A stretch of DNA of 64,000 bases, from NCBI RefSeq assembly GCF_963678635.1, contig NC_087067.1, positions 4,623,947 through 4,687,946 of the forward strand, in the 5' to 3' direction. The notes beneath the pieces are model-generated. The model was not told where the DNA came from. It was given only the letters and a program-made list of their open reading frames with translations, and ran no database searches. Positions 12,168-24,761 of this stretch are shown in pieces. A program made the position numbers and the translations under genes. Each line of letters starts with the position of its first letter. Positions within the stretch are counted from its first letter, which is position 1. This DNA comes from Symsagittifera roscoffensis (taxonomy: Eukaryota; Xenacoelomorpha; Acoela; Convolutidae).

Positions 12168-12178
12168 CTTCCCCCTCT
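12168..12178 (-). other. Polypurine tract AGAGGGGGAAG
   Basis: The purine run on the minus strand abuts the 3' LTR exactly, the position used to prime plus-strand DNA synthesis in LTR elements. Confidence 0.8.
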
Positions 12179-12370
12179 AGAAAAATTTATCTTAGTATAA
12201 ATTTCAGAATGTATAAGGCAGAATAATGAGGAAGACATTAAGCACATGTTAATAGGTCAGCTATAACCCAATCATGAGACAAGTAGAGCGGAGTTTATGT
12301 GAGTTTTAAAGTTTAAGAAGTTTTATCATGCTCGTCGATTCTGATTTTCTTAAACGGAGTAGTTTGCTCT

Positions 12371-13176
12371 TTAGTTCTGGGAAAAGGCACTTGCGATCGC
12401 CATAAAACCCCGTCGGTTTCTTAGACCGATAGAAGATCTGTTGGAATCGCTCGTAGATGAGGAGGTGGGATCGCCAACCTCCGTATGACCAGTAGCCGCC
12501 GGGTCCTGAGCTGCAGCCTGACGAACGGTGCCGGAAATCTGTGGCTGAAGTTTGATGGGCGGATCCTGAGGCGTTGCTTGAGCCCCTGTGGAAGATGTCG
12601 AGGCGGGGTTTGTCAGAGGATTAACAACTGGAGCAATTCGTCGCTGTAACCGTTCTCCCACTGTGCCAGGCGTAGCTGAAAACTTAGGGTGGTTAAAATT
12701 ATGTCTTAGGCTTAAGTGATTTTTCCGATAGACTTTCCCTTTGTCAGTAATGTAAGTATGGTCCGTAACACGAGTAATCTTGATTTTTTCTAGTTTGAAC
12801 AGAGGCTTTCCCGATTTTCAATCAAGAACTTTCCGAAAGATTTTGACTCTTAGAGGGTCTTGTAAAACTATTTTTCTAATTTACGTGTTTTTGAGAGTTT
12901 TTTGGGCCTTGAAGAGGACGACATATTCATTCGCTGGGAATGCGAGAGTGCTGGTACTAAAGTATCGCGAACGTTGTCGTAAAAACGTAGGGTTCCCTTT
13001 GTGATCCCCGATTTCAGCGAGTTTGCGAGGTCACTAATACGAGCCGCCAATTCGCGGAGAAGTTCTTGTCCTTGTTGTGGAGGCACATTCCGATTCCACT
13101 GCTTCCAGGTGTTAGCTGCCTTCGCAAGGTTCTCCAAGGCATTGTAAGGTTGACTATCCGCTATACGCTCGCCCAC
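12371..13176 (-). pseudogene. Ty3/gypsy pol C-terminal tail
   Basis: Two open segments (13176-12868 and 12661-12371) continue the pol reading beyond the integrase core in different frames. They are Ser/Thr/Pro/Gln-rich with no recognised domain, as is common for the variable tail after an integrase. I see no envelope-like gene. Confidence 0.55.
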
Positions 13177-13244
13177 ACCAAAGAGTGGCTTGAATTTACA
13201 GGGGATTTCCGGACTGTGTGACGCTCCTCTGGGTACAACTTTAG

Positions 13245-14270
13245 TTAGAGGTTCCTATCACGGCTGTAATCTTGGCTTGATTGCTGCTCCGGAGTTGGGA
13301 GGTTTCTCTCCAGTCCTTGCGCGGAAGTAGGAGATTGAACAACATTATCACGCGCTGACGAAAACTCAGTGTTAGGCTTCCTCCCAAAATGTAACTCAAA
13401 AGGAGAAAATTCTAACGTAGAATGCTTAGTTTTCCGAATATCGTCAATGATTTGTTTTTCTGTTCCTAACGTCAATGGGTCTAGTTTTTCTGTTCCTAAC
13501 TTCCATTTAATGGTCTGGATCGACCTCTCCACCAGCCCACAACTCCGATGATCCCCTACAGCTGTGAGGATATGTTTTATGCCTCTACTTTTGCAAAATT
13601 CTTTAACGACCTCAGAGTTGAACCCAGATCCGTGATCTGTCCTAATGCTTTCCGGTATACCATGATTACGAATATACGATTGTAAAAATTTGACTATTTT
13701 TTTCGGACTGGTTGTCTTAGTTCGACATCACCGGAGGGTTGACATCACCGAAGGGAACTTAGAAAAACGATCTATTGCGACTAAAATCTAGATTTTCCGC
13801 TTCTTATCATCTGTTAACGGACCCGCAAAATCAAGTTGCAATGCTTGATTCGGAGCTGACAACGGTGGTAACGGCTTAGTTGAGTTATAAGTCGCTGAAG
13901 TTTTGATGTTCTTACCAAATAGAGTACACTCCGGGCATTTTTCGCAGACGTTAATGATCTGACGATTGAGAAATGGCCACCAATTATAATCCGAGGCGTC
14001 CATCATGGCCGCCTGGCCTGGATGCGAGCGATGAAGTCGAATCAAAATAGCACTTCGTAATTGTTCGGGTATGGCCAATTTGTTATCTATCAGGACACAA
14101 TTGTTCACCACCGCAGCCTTTGTCCAGAATTGGGCCATGTACGCCCCCTGTTTGTTGAAGGATTGCACATCCTTATTAATGATCGCAGTCCTCATCGGTC
14201 CGAGGAAGGGGTCTTCTCCTGTCAGCTCTCCCGGCAGATCCACATCGAACAATCCTGGCAATCCAACCAC
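13245..14270 (-). pseudogene. Ty3/gypsy integrase, frameshifted
   Basis: 14270-13788 holds the H2C2 zinc-binding module: HRSHPGQAAM with the histidines and CEKCPECTLF with the cysteines, then LQLDFAGPL leading to the first catalytic Asp. The catalytic core between about 13790 and 13530 is not in one frame. 13532-13245 resumes with MERSIQTIKWKL, near the core's third acidic position, and FSPFELHFGRKP. The integrase is therefore broken in its core. Confidence 0.82.
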
Positions 14271-14405
14271 TTTCTTTTAATCCGGAGTGACCAGCGGTTT
14301 GTGGTTATTGATGGCATTAACCCCCATTCTGAGTATCTCCCCCTGTCTAGCTCTTCTCGTTTGCCTCTGCCTCCGGCACTTGTCGAGGAACTGAGTAAGG
14401 GCCTT

Positions 14406-15340
14406 TTATGTAGTCTGTCCTCGAGTAACCACAAAACGTTCTCGTGAATGTCTCAATCTGGCAAGGTTTAGGGTACGTATCTGATCAATACGGCTCGGGC
14501 AATCCATAGGGCGAACTGTAGAGAGTCCGGGTCTTTGTTGACTTGAGGTACGAAAACTAGGGGAACTAGTTGAAAAATTTTCAACAAAATTGAGGAGATT
14601 TGTTTGTTCGATCGTGTTATTTGCGAAGTCAATAGTAATAGTAGAAGTACTAGAGTTGTTTAGAGTAGAGTTGAGAGTAGTATTTTGAGCAAGATTAATT
14701 GAAGTATCCATATCGTGACTGAATTCTGAGATGTAAGGTCGGAGACAATGAGTTTGATCAAAAACTTTCGGTTTAGCGTATCTCATTTGCATACTGAGCT
14801 GTGATTGGTCGAGACTACCAGAGCATGAAAAGTCGACCTCTCGCGACAATGATATATACTCACGATTTTGCATACTAGCATATGATTGGCTGGTTGACTG
14901 AGAGTATGAATTAACGCCCTCTATCGGCGAGGAATTATGACGATAAATTAGCATATCTTTTTGGAATTGATTAACAGGTTGATTATTATTCGCGACGCCC
15001 TCTAGAGACGACAAACTAAACTGTTTGCCAAAATGCGATTGGCTAGATGAATCAACTGTTGATTGGTCCGCCGTTTTAGTTAAGAGGTAGCTAATATTGC
15101 CTCCAGTTTTACCAAACGATCTGATTGGTTGAAATTGGTTACAATATGAAATTTGCCCCACCGGACTAATCGAATTTAGAGCATCGTGAAAAACTTGAAT
15201 AGATTTAATGACAAACAATTCATCATGCGATGACGGTAAAGGTGCTTCAAAATCGGGTATTTGGACATGTAGTCTACAATACTTAGGGAGGAGCCGGGTA
15301 TATGTTCGATTTGATAATCGAACGGAATAAGACGGTCCGC
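14406..15340 (-). pseudogene. Ty3/gypsy RNase H to integrase linker
   Basis: The stretch just after RNase H reads, across a frame change near 15340, through the usual tether (WADR, then IEHIPGSSLSIVDYMSKYP). It continues as a 270-residue Ser/Asn/Gln-rich open segment (15218-14406) of unknown role. It is translated from the same strand as pol and lies where the linker is expected, so I treat it as part of pol, not a separate gene. Confidence 0.6.
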
Positions 15341-15652
15341 TCAGCGAGAGAGTCGTGACTGATAAGATTTCTTGCCATAAGTTTCGTTGAGGGCGGAAAT
15401 AATGGCCTTATGATCGGTTAGAAAAACAAAGCGCTGACTAATTAAGTATGTACGGAAATGTTCGCACGCCAATACAATGGCCAGAAGCTCTAACTCATTG
15501 GTACTATACTTGATTTCCGCGGAGTTGAGAAACCTAGAAGCAAACGCAATCGGTGCCCAAATAGTTGGTTCCCCTTCTTGTTCCAAGCAAGCGCACAGCC
15601 CGCTGTGACTTGCATCACATTTAACTCGCGAAGCTTTCGAAGCATGAAACAA
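15341..15652 (-). pseudogene. Ty3/gypsy RNase H domain
   Basis: The segment KCDASHSGLCACL is the RNase H first motif, followed by PIAFASRFLNSAEIKYSTNE and FVFLTDHKAI, which carries the Asp of the TDH motif. It would degrade RNA in the RNA:DNA hybrid. The upstream RT that should precede it is gone. Confidence 0.85.
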
Positions 15653-15703
15653 ATTAGGAATGTTTGCGATGAGGTTTAAAATTTTCTGAAACGCAAAGTC
15701 TTG

Positions 15704-17038
15704 CTATTCACCCCACAAAAATGATTTCTTATTCTCCGCTTTTAACGAAGCTTTGAATGTAACTGTATATTTGTGCAAATCCGGAATGAAACGTTGAAGG
15801 TGATTGAGGGTCCCCATAAACGATTTTAACTGCTTAAGGGTTTTTGGTGGCAACAGGGATTTGATGGCCTCTATTTTCGAGAATTTCGGAGCATTTTCCG
15901 GCTCGCTCTCACCATTTACGTCAATTAAATTGCACTCTTGATCTGAAGACATCTCTTCATTTTGTACCATGTTAACGCGTCGTTTTGTAGTGTTACACAC
16001 CTTAGCAAAATGACCCTTCGTTTTGCAAGCATTGCAAGTAGCTTCTCTGGCCGGGCACGACCGGCGATGTTCAAGAGAAAACGGGATACCGCAAAAATAA
16101 CATGATTTATTTTGATTTTGTCGTTGGTTAGGACGGTTTACACCTCCTCCCCGGCTTCTATTTCCTTGATTCTTGAATTGTTGTACTGACGAAGTTGGTT
16201 CCTGCTTGACTCGAATAGAGCTGGTAGTATTGGAAGAAGCGTTGTTATGCGGGAGCAATTTTTGAAATTGTTCTGATGTTTTAGCCCTTTTCTCATTCTC
16301 CAATGCCAGTTGTAAAGTATCTTCAAGATTAGCTTTTGCTCTGATTAATTGCCTCTGAACCTCCACATCGCGAATGCGGCCAATGAGCAAGTCTTTCAAC
16401 GTCTCTCTTTCCTGATCGATCGGCCAATTACACAGCGCAGTTTGAGCGCTAATTCGGGCATAAAATGATGAGAATGAGTCATTATCCTGCATAAAAAATG
16501 TATTATACAATTTAATCCTTTCGACTTGTAGTCCCGCTCTGCCTTGAAAAGATCTTCGCAGCACTTGTGAAAATCAATGAAAGAGCTATTATTGAGGTCC
16601 AGGTGAAGGTAAGAATCCAAAAATTGTTTTTTTTCGCTCATTTCCCAGTGCGAAGAAAAGTCGCGATTTCAAACGCGCCTCTGCCTCATGGTAACACCAG
16701 TTATGTCCAATGCGAGTTCCTTTCCTTCTCCTCTCTTGATTGTACTCATCGATTCTTCTATTAGCTGCTGGAACTCGGAGGTTCCTATTGGTTACATCTG
16801 CTGCACTTTCATCAGTCCCCGGTGCTTCAGGCTTCGGGTGAGGTTTATCCACCAACTCTGCTGGGGCAACTAGTACATCCCCCGGTGGAATATTGTCTTT
16901 GAGACTAGCGGCCAAAAAAAACTGTCCCACCCAAGTCTCCCAAATGAAAGGTGGGTTAACCGATATTTTCGCCCAAAAGGGTGGTATTCCGAGTAGGTCA
17001 GTCCTGTCTTCATTCACAGGAACTGCTGGCTGCGCCAT
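15704..17038 (-). pseudogene. Ty3/gypsy gag with CCHC knuckles, fused to the end of RT
   Basis: Gag starts at 17038 with an ATG whose A is the last LTR base and whose TG opens the primer-binding site. The first segment (17038-16589) carries FWAKISVNPPFIWETW. After a frame break, 16564-15704 carries FYARISAQTALCNW and two knuckles (CYFCGIPFSLEHRRSC and CNACKTKGHFAKVC). The same frame then runs straight into LKQLKSFMGTLNHLQRFIPD, the C-terminal end of an RT. An in-frame deletion therefore removed protease and RT palm and fused gag to the RT thumb/connection region. Confidence 0.85.
17020..17037 (-). other. Primer-binding site of the Ty3/gypsy element
   Basis: TGGCGCAGCCAGCAGTTC follows the 5' LTR without a gap. 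It starts with TGG, complementary to the CCA end of a tRNA. It is also translated as the beginning of gag. Confidence 0.75.
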
Positions 17039-17378
17039 GAGATTTCCCTCAGTTGGAGTAGGGAAAACAGGATTGTAAAAATTGAATATTGAATTAAATA
17101 TGATACATAAATAGATAGAACAGAATAATGTATATATGAATAACGATTCCAGATTGAAGGTATTGTTTCGAATAACAAGAATGTTTTTATCGACTAGATT
17201 TCACACATAAGGCTTTCGCAAGTCACCGCTTGAGGTTCTCAAGTGACAAACGATTTGGCTGGTGAGATTTGTCCTTGAATCAATTTACTGCCTTATAAGT
17301 AGATAATTAATACATAGTTAAATAAGTCATACATAAATAAATAGAATAGAATGAGGTACCGAAGGTCGCCTCATGACA
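17038..17378 (-). repeat. 5' LTR of the Ty3/gypsy element
   Basis: 341-bp repeat matching 11825-12167, with the same TG...CA ends on the minus strand. It should hold the element's promoter. No clear TATA box could be assigned. Confidence 0.92.
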
Positions 17379-17383
17379 ACGGG

Positions 17384-19085
17384 ATTATATCAAAATGAGT
17401 GCTAATTTTATCAAAATCTCCGAGACCAATTTTAAAAAATAATGAGACCTGAGGGCAAAAATAATTGAATTAGATTTTTTCAACGTACGTACATTTTTTC
17501 CGTTTCTTTGTAAACACAATTACATGTCAAAAAAGATTTAGTACGTTTTAGCTACATCTGGCTTTTGTTGTAGTAGAAGTGTTTTGTCAAAAATTTGCGT
17601 CGAATCTATGTTTATTCGAGTTTTCATTATTCTCTATTACCAGTAAAAGAATAAAATAGGATTTCTCTATTTGACATGTTAACATGGAACGTGTTGATCA
17701 GCCTTACGTTTTGTGTTACAAACTAATGAAAGCTATTCACAAAATTTTGAGAGTGTGAACCTTAAATTAGTCAGATAACCAAGTTGAAGTCAACGATAAA
17801 AACTTAAGCAAGTGAAGCTCTATTGCAAACTAAAAAAAAGTTCTATGAGCTTCTTTGGCACATCAAAAAGTTATAGATTTCTATTTTTTGTCATTGATTT
17901 CTTCAAATTTTTAGCCAGAAAGTCCTACATTAATGAATTTGCTCGATAAAAAAGTAGAAGCACAAAAAAGTCTGAGAACTAACAGTGAAAATACAGAATC
18001 TAACAAAATAACTGTGAAATAAGAAAAATGGAAAATTTCCGCTCAGTGTGCGATTGATTTCGAGCTAAACTTTCTATGCGTCAACTCTATCCTGATATGA
18101 GCGGGAAAAGGTGAAAAAAACTTCTCAACTATACAAAAAATGTTCTGAGAGTGACAGAGTAGTTGTGATCTTGTGATCTTTGTTTTGTTTAGTCGGAGAA
18201 CTTTCAACAAGGCATTTTGAGATATTTTACCTGTTACATTTTTTGTGAAATTATAAAAATTTAAGAAATAGTCCGTTCGAAATTCTCAATTTTTGTCAAC
18301 ACCTAGTGTAATACGGCTCACAAAGTATTCCAACTTATCTTGATATTAATATTGCTTTTACAAATGCAACTACCATCACCAATTTTTCTTTACAATCATA
18401 CTGAATTGGGAGTGGGTAAGCATTTGCAAAAGGGAACGACATTGCTTACTGTTCGTATCAAGTTAAAGCTCTGAATGTTTTGACTGGCTTTCGAGGTCTA
18501 AAGAGCGGGTATTGTTTAAAAAATGAATAAATTTAAAAAAAAAAAACTGAAAAAATTTGGAAATTTTGTGAGATTTTTTTTTCAAAATTACCTCTCGCAC
18601 TTTGTAAAATACAAAGTGAAAGACTTTGCTAGTACAAACGTAGCAATTATGACAAAAAACTGATTCAACCAATAAGAAACGAATACTGAAACGGATTAAA
18701 TCATCGCTTTTTTAGCGCAAAATATATCCCGCGTTAATTGTCCCAAATTGGCCATAATGGAAATCTTCCAAATTCCCAAACTTGTTAGAAAAAATGACCA
18801 CAAGTGAAATTTATTTCTTTTGAAATTGAGCCCAAGACAGTGGTATAAAAACGGTGGTCAAAAACGGCGGTCAAAAACGGCTAGTTGAAAATCAAATTTT
18901 GTCCAAAAAACCCTGAGCACAAAAATTCCATCAATTTCTTGAAAGGTCGAAACTATTAGTGTTTGTTGTAACTATAATATAACCGTGCAGTATAGTACAG
19001 ATTATATAGATCATAGTATAGATTATTTCGTTTAGTGTCTAACGATAAATGAGGCAAAGACAAAGACTTCTTTGTTTTTAAATTT
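17384..19085. other. Intergenic; nothing recognised
   Basis: AT-rich sequence without convincing ORFs, RNA genes or repeats. A few A/T homopolymers of 8-10 bases occur (for example near 18537). Confidence 0.5.
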
Positions 19086-19091
19086 CGTATT

Positions 19092-19395
19092 TCACTTAAG
19101 CAGGGGCACAACAGCGGTTTGCCGTGATGAACTGTACAGCTCGTATGTTGGTCCTATCCCTCGTGGATAAATGATCTTAATAAAAACTTCCAAAACCAAG
19201 TTATCTGGGTGAGGAGTCCATTGGAATGACTTCCTTGCGTGAACGCGTACATGTTGAAGCTTCTGAGGTTTCTGCAACACCAGTTTGAGAACCGATTTTT
19301 TGGGTCTTTGTCCATGTTATAGTTGTCACATTTTTCTCACGCATGTTGTGATAAGTCTTCAGAAAACACGGAACTATTATTATCGGAGGAAGCAC
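19092..19395 (-). CDS. Possible short coding exon, unknown
   Basis: Two overlapping minus-strand frames look protein-like. One runs from an ATG near 19341 for 47 residues (MREKNVTTITW at its start). The other follows a plausible acceptor (GGTGTTGCAG near 19274) and ends QTAVVPLLK at 19092 with PHPDNLVLEVFIKIIYPRG inside. Only one can be right at a time, and I found no partner exon. No family recognised. Confidence 0.28.
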
Positions 19396-20139
19396 AGTAA
19401 AAAAAAAATTTTGCGCAGCTACCTTTTTGTGTGCCCACTCTGTTGCAATAAACTAGACGAAAATAGCTTTTTATAGTACCTAAAAACTATTTTGAAATCG
19501 AAGCTTGAGTCACAAGCGGCACTCTTGACGAGACGTCCTAGAAGTTTTGAAAAATCTTTGAAAATGAAAATATTGTGAACCGTCTCGATTAATTGAGTTC
19601 GATCACCAAGCTATTTGTTTCATTTTAAAGATTTCATCTGACATTTTTGAGAAGGTGTGTTTATTGTTTATGATTTTATCTGATAGTCTTGAGCTTAGAA
19701 ATGAGCCCAGTTTATAGGTCGAGTCTTCATTTCGAATGCCATCAAAACTTACCCCAATGGAGCCCAATTTGAGCCTATGTTTTTAGAAAAAAAGTGGATT
19801 TGTTTGTGTCTTTTAATGGTAATTTGGAAATTATAAATGGGATCAACTCAAAGCCAGTAGCGTGGCAAAGAGTAGAGTGGTCCTCAATTCTGGTTACCAA
19901 ACGTTTCCAAAAAGCCCCCCCCCCCCTTTGGTACTATTTTACGACATTCATTTTTGGTTGACTACAATTTTTGGTTGACTAAAATTTTCTATGTGTGCCA
20001 ATATCCACTAAACTCTAGGGGAAAACGACCTTCGAAGAAGAGCAATTTTTGAGCAAAATTAAAAAAAATTACGGCAGCAGAGACAAAAAAAATCTCTACA
20101 GTGATTTGGAACAGCACAGAATATCAATTACAAATAATG

Positions 20140-20345
20140 GGCGCCGCGCGAGAATCGAACCCTATCTCTGCGTTCCTAAATCGTCTGTGTTGCCTGCTTT
20201 TTTTCCATTCACCTAGATTATTTTTCTGATTGTTCCATTGTATCAAAGATAAGGGCGCCAAATAAGTTGCAGCATGTTCAAGAATCGAACTTCCACGTCG
20301 AATATGAAGACAATCTCAAAAGCTAAGGTGCTAGAATCAATTGGG
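20140..20345 (-). other. Two tRNA-like T-arm sequences
   Basis: B-box-like GGGTTCGATTCT (about 20162-20151) and AGTTCGATTCT (about 20292-20282) occur in the same orientation some 130 bp apart, each preceded by tRNA-like spacing but without a clear A-box or paired acceptor stem. They could be worn SINEs of tRNA origin. Confidence 0.35.
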
Positions 20346-20708
20346 CTCATTATTTTTCTGTTTTGTTAAAATGGGCTCATTTTGCCATTTTTCTATAAAT
20401 TGAGTTCATCATTGAACTCAACGTATCGGAACAAACTGACCAACACTAATAGCAACTTCCGACCTCAGAATACTAGCTGCTACAAATATTGAAACTTCAT
20501 TTTTATTCAGCATTTTTATGCAATTCTGTTTTTACAAATTAGTTATTCACTCCAGTCTGTCAAGTTAGTTTCTGGATACATACTTTTTGATTTAGTTTTT
20601 AGAGATCGTGGGTTGTAGTGTCAATCATGGGTTGGATGCTTAATGATTTAGTTATTGGATACATACTGTTTGATTTAGTTTTTAGAGATAGAACTCCGCG
20701 AATTGTAA

Positions 20709-22840
20709 TTAGTCACCCGTCATGAAATTAATTGACAAGGAAAGCAAGAGCGCGACTGCTAACAACAGGAAAGCACCAAACGATATCATCAAAGTATAAT
20801 AAGCTCTTTTTGATATCTTGTATAGCAGAACCCATTTTCTCTTTGGGGACTCTCTCTTGGGTTTCAAATGCTCGGCATTCTCTCCCATTTTTTCTCCCGC
20901 CTCCACGTAAACAGGTGGAGTTGTGCTGTCGATGTTTGACGGATCTAAAAGACAGGAATTTGATTATGAAGTGCGTTTTCAGCCCTGTTTAATAAGTATC
21001 ATAGTGTTCTCGCTAGAGTTCTTAGCGAGAAAAACCAAGGTCGTAACTAATGAATTTTATGGTGAACGAAGAGCAGTGCGTTCTTTCAGTTTTCTACTTT
21101 TCTCATGAGAAAAATCGAAAACTGAAAAATCGAAACAAAGTTCACAAGTTTATCAGGCATTGTTTTAAAATTGATTTATCAATTTTTTCATTTTGCGAAT
21201 TTTATGACATTGAATCCTGCTTTTAAATACCGGAAATTATGGCAATTCATTATTCTTTGTTGACTTGCAGTTTCCGATAGTTACGGTTAATTTACGTATG
21301 AAACCGAAGCTACACGAAACCGATCTACCCCAAAACCGAAAGGAAATCAATTTTTTGTTTTACTGAGATTTGCTTCATCAGCTACCACAAATGATCATCG
21401 GAGAGAGTTGGGTGATATATCAATTTAAAGCCTTTTCAGTCATGATTCCAACGAAAATAAAAAATTTCAAGCAAGAATATTTTGGTTTTTCATCTTAATT
21501 GAGCGAATAAAGCGAGCGAGCAGGCTTACAATAGCTTCTTATTTTGATGTCTTAGAAGCTTAAAATAGCTTAATTTAAGCCATATAAACTAAATTTTACT
21601 CAAATAAACTTAGTTTTTTCGAGATTTTCAGCGGATTTTTGGAGTCAAAAACTTCAAAATTTCAAAAAAAAACTACAAAAACAATTGAAAATAGTTTTTT
21701 GAAATTTGTTTGTTTTAACCAAGTTTCAACAATTTTTTTTCCAATTTGCTTATTTTTCTATGACTGTTCAAGAAAGCTGTAGTTTTCTGTCAGATCCTCT
21801 TTTTACACCACGCCGAAAAAATGACCACTTGTTTGAAAAAACCTTTGAAAAAGCCTTTTTGTTGTATTTTTTAAGACTATTTTCGGAACATTCTGTGCTA
21901 CTTGCACAATAACGTGCTATCCTTGTTTCATACTGCAATTTCTCATGTAACTCATGGCGAATCTAGGCAGGCTTAAAAGGGGAGGGAGAGGGGGATGAAG
22001 TTTCGTTTTCAGCAGTAGACTCCCTTAATATCCAAATAGTCCTCGATCGAGTTTTTGTACAACTTCAAGTTAATTTTAATTTTTGATCGATCCTAAGTTT
22101 TTTCAAAAAGGATTATTGGCGGAAATTTAATTTTAAAGTTTCAGTGAAGAATGTGAGCTACAGAGATGCTTTGGTGACACTTTCAAAAAAGTGTCCGAAA
22201 ATGTCTTGTGACAGATTTTCTCAGAAACTGGGCTGCAAACAAAAATTTTAGAACCCCTGTAAAAGATGACATTTTGTTGCTACTAGGAACACAGAAAATC
22301 AAATAAGTCTAACTTAAAAACGAACAGCTAATAAGTCTAATTGCACTTAACAAGTTCTTTCATATGTTATTAATCTATAATTATTTTACCTGAATACACT
22401 ACTGGTGAGATTGGTTGATACTGATCGTCTTTTTTCTGGAGATCTTCTTCTCCTTCTTTTTCCAAATCCGGCATTTTTTCTTTCGGTGCCTTTTTTGCCT
22501 TGTCACGTGATGACAGCTTTCCCTTTTGTTGGGTTTTCGAACTCCTTTCGTCAATTCTGTCAGCGGTCTCGACATAGTCAGGGCCAGCTCTACTGTACAA
22601 ATCATATTGACTATAATCGACGTACAATTCCTTCGGCTCATCAAATATGGGATAAGTCTCATAGTCGGGACCGCCATAGCTTCCTTGTTTGTCGCCGCTT
22701 TCGTGATATTTAGACATTGGTGCCTCATTTGTAGATTTCATAACAGGTTGATTTAAATGAATCAACTCGTTCGTTTTCCTTTCTTTCATTTCTTCGTTCA
22801 CAATTTCGGGATTGACATATTCGCCAAGATTTTCATCCAT
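20709..22840 (-). CDS. Two-exon gene: hydrophilic protein with a C-terminal membrane anchor
   Basis: Exon 1 is 22840-22390 (ATG start, donor CAG|GTAAAA) and exon 2 is 20944-20709 (acceptor TGTCTTTTAG). The phases match (1 then 2), giving 228 residues. The first 185 residues are charged, tyrosine-rich and low in hydrophobics (YETYPIF, YVDYSQYDLYS, then KKAPKEKMPDLEKEGEEDL). A basic stretch (KRESPKRKW) precedes one hydrophobic helix (MISFGAFLLLAVALLLSLSI) four or five residues from the end. There is no N-terminal signal, so tail-anchored or type II topology is likely. Tyrosines near acidic residues could be phosphorylation sites (inference). A partly decayed relative lies at 35.4-35.6 kb. Family unknown. 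Confidence 0.7.
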
Positions 22841-23068
22841 TTTTTGACCAAAAAAAATTGGTAAAGTTTTCAGTTAGAGTTCTAGTTTACTTTCGAACTT
22901 TGTTACACAAACATTTTTCGTTGTTCATTCAGTTGTAAGCTTTTTAAATAAATCACTCAATTGTAACTTCGAAGCCGTGCGTTCTAATAAAGTCGAGCTA
23001 AAATTCAAGCAGATGGTTTTCTTATAACGTAGAATTGCGGAGAGGTGAAGTCTCATTTGTACCACCGT

Positions 23069-23450
23069 TCATTTGTACCAAAATGAAAAATCGGTCCCAT
23101 TTGTATCAAAATTATTAAACTCGGTTTCTGATTGTTCGAATTGTGGGCCAACGAATTATTACATTAATTGTCTACTGTTCAAACAGAAGAAAACTAAACA
23201 GCAGAATAGTGACCGCCGCAGTCGCGCCTACGTGTCGCGAGCTTGCCAACAGAGGGCAGGACTCTATACAAAAATTAGAGCCGGTTATTGCCGCGAAGCG
23301 GCGACGCGCGCGTAGCGCCCCCACCGGCGACCTTAAACCAAGAGCTTAAAGTAGTCGTCTTAATAGTCTTAGGCAAATTGAATGTTTTTGGTACAAACGC
23401 GATTGATTTTTTATTTTGGTACAAATGGGACTGATTTATCATTTTGTACT
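23069..23450. mobile_element. Short inverted-repeat (MITE-like) element with a GC-rich core
   Basis: A left block (CATTTGTACCAAAATGAAAA..., 23082-23120) is repeated inverted on the right (23410-23447) with a few changes. The core (23205-23335) is strikingly GC-rich for the region, with CCGCGAAGCGGCGACGCGCG. No transposase ORF is present. Boundaries are approximate and no target duplication could be fixed. Confidence 0.55.
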
Positions 23451-24761
23451 TCTGAATACCCACCTGCGGAGATTGCCTTAATAGGGGAGGGTTCTCATGC
23501 TTGAAGAGCCGAATGCTTGAAAAATTTCAGCCAATCAAAATTGCTAAGCGTTCCTATTGGCTAAATGCCTTTCTCTTAAAATCGCTGTCAATTTTAACAG
23601 AAAATGTATTAAATCAGTGGAAAAAAAATCGAAAATATTACAAATAGCGGGTTAAAATTGCATTACTATTCAGATAATCATCAAGATTATTGAGTTCAAA
23701 ATCATAAGAGTTTTTCAGTATTGAAAACTCATCTGTTGAATATCTAATCGGTCAATATTAACACTGATGGCCTGGTTTTTTTTTTACTTTGAGATTTTTG
23801 TGATTTACTTTGAGATTTTGAATTATATTCAAGCATTCGGTCCTTCAAGCATGAGGGAAGCCACTGCCTTAGCGTATGCAACAGAAATGTAATAAGAAAC
23901 ATAAATGCAGAATGCTCGTATGAGTATTTGCTTTAAAAATTTGATTTTACTTAATAATTACCCACTTTTCAAGTAGATTACAAATTAGCAATGTTTGAAT
24001 CTGCAAATTTTGATAAATTGAACAAACAACCGAAAATCAGAGTTTGAAAAAGGATCGCATCAGCTATTTTTGGTCTTTCAAACTTATTTCGGAGTATAAG
24101 AATCTTTTGGGAATCAAGTTCTCGGTGGGGGGGATTCCAAAGTCATTTTTCCCAAAATTTTGGTTTTTTCCGAGCTTTTCCCGAGCTTTCTCAAGGCCAA
24201 GCAAATTTTTTTCCGAGCTTTCTCAGAACATTCCACAGACCCTCTTTTGTGGTATATTTTTCCGCATCATTTCATAGGCACCTTTTGGAAAGTTTGCAGG
24301 AAAATGTCACGGTTTTTCTGCACGTACTTTCCCCTCAAGATGATATATTTTAGCGCAAAAAAAATCCGTTCTATAATGAGTGTCAAAAAATAAAAGGGAC
24401 CCTCTTCGATCAAATTTCTGATCGAAATGTCCACCCCTCGCCAACTCGTCTCCTACAGAGCTGATACAAATTATCTTATAACAAATATTCCAACCCGATG
24501 ACAAAACCTATAAATCTGAAATATAGTACCCGCATTTAGATAAAGTGAAAATAAATCGATTATAATGAATTTTCGTGGTCTAAAATGTTGCAAATATAAT
24601 CGATTCCCATTTTACGTACAGACAACAAAATTGGACTAAAAATGGATTTATATCCATTTTTTCTCGCCAAAACAAAATGCATTATAATTCATCTGGAATC
24701 CATTATAATGGATTTTATAATGAGTAGGAAATCACATTAAAATGTTTTTTTCCCACTTTAT

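Larger units (their letters stand above)
11825..17378 (-). mobile_element. Ty3/gypsy LTR retrotransposon, internally deleted, with both LTRs
   Basis: A 5.55-kb element is bounded by two similar LTRs (343 and 341 bp) that start TG and end CA on the minus strand. Flanks are ATGGG (11820-11824) and ACGGG (17379-17383), a 5-bp target duplication with one difference. Inside, in order: PBS, gag with zinc knuckles, a remnant of the RT C-terminal end, RNase H, linker, integrase, PPT. Protease and most of RT are missing and several frames are broken, so the element depends on others for movement. The LTRs differ at a score or so of sites, so the insertion is not very recent. Confidence 0.9.

Noticed and set aside
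14061-14447. Plus-strand ORFs inside the gypsy element
   Set aside because: Antisense shadows of the integrase and linker.
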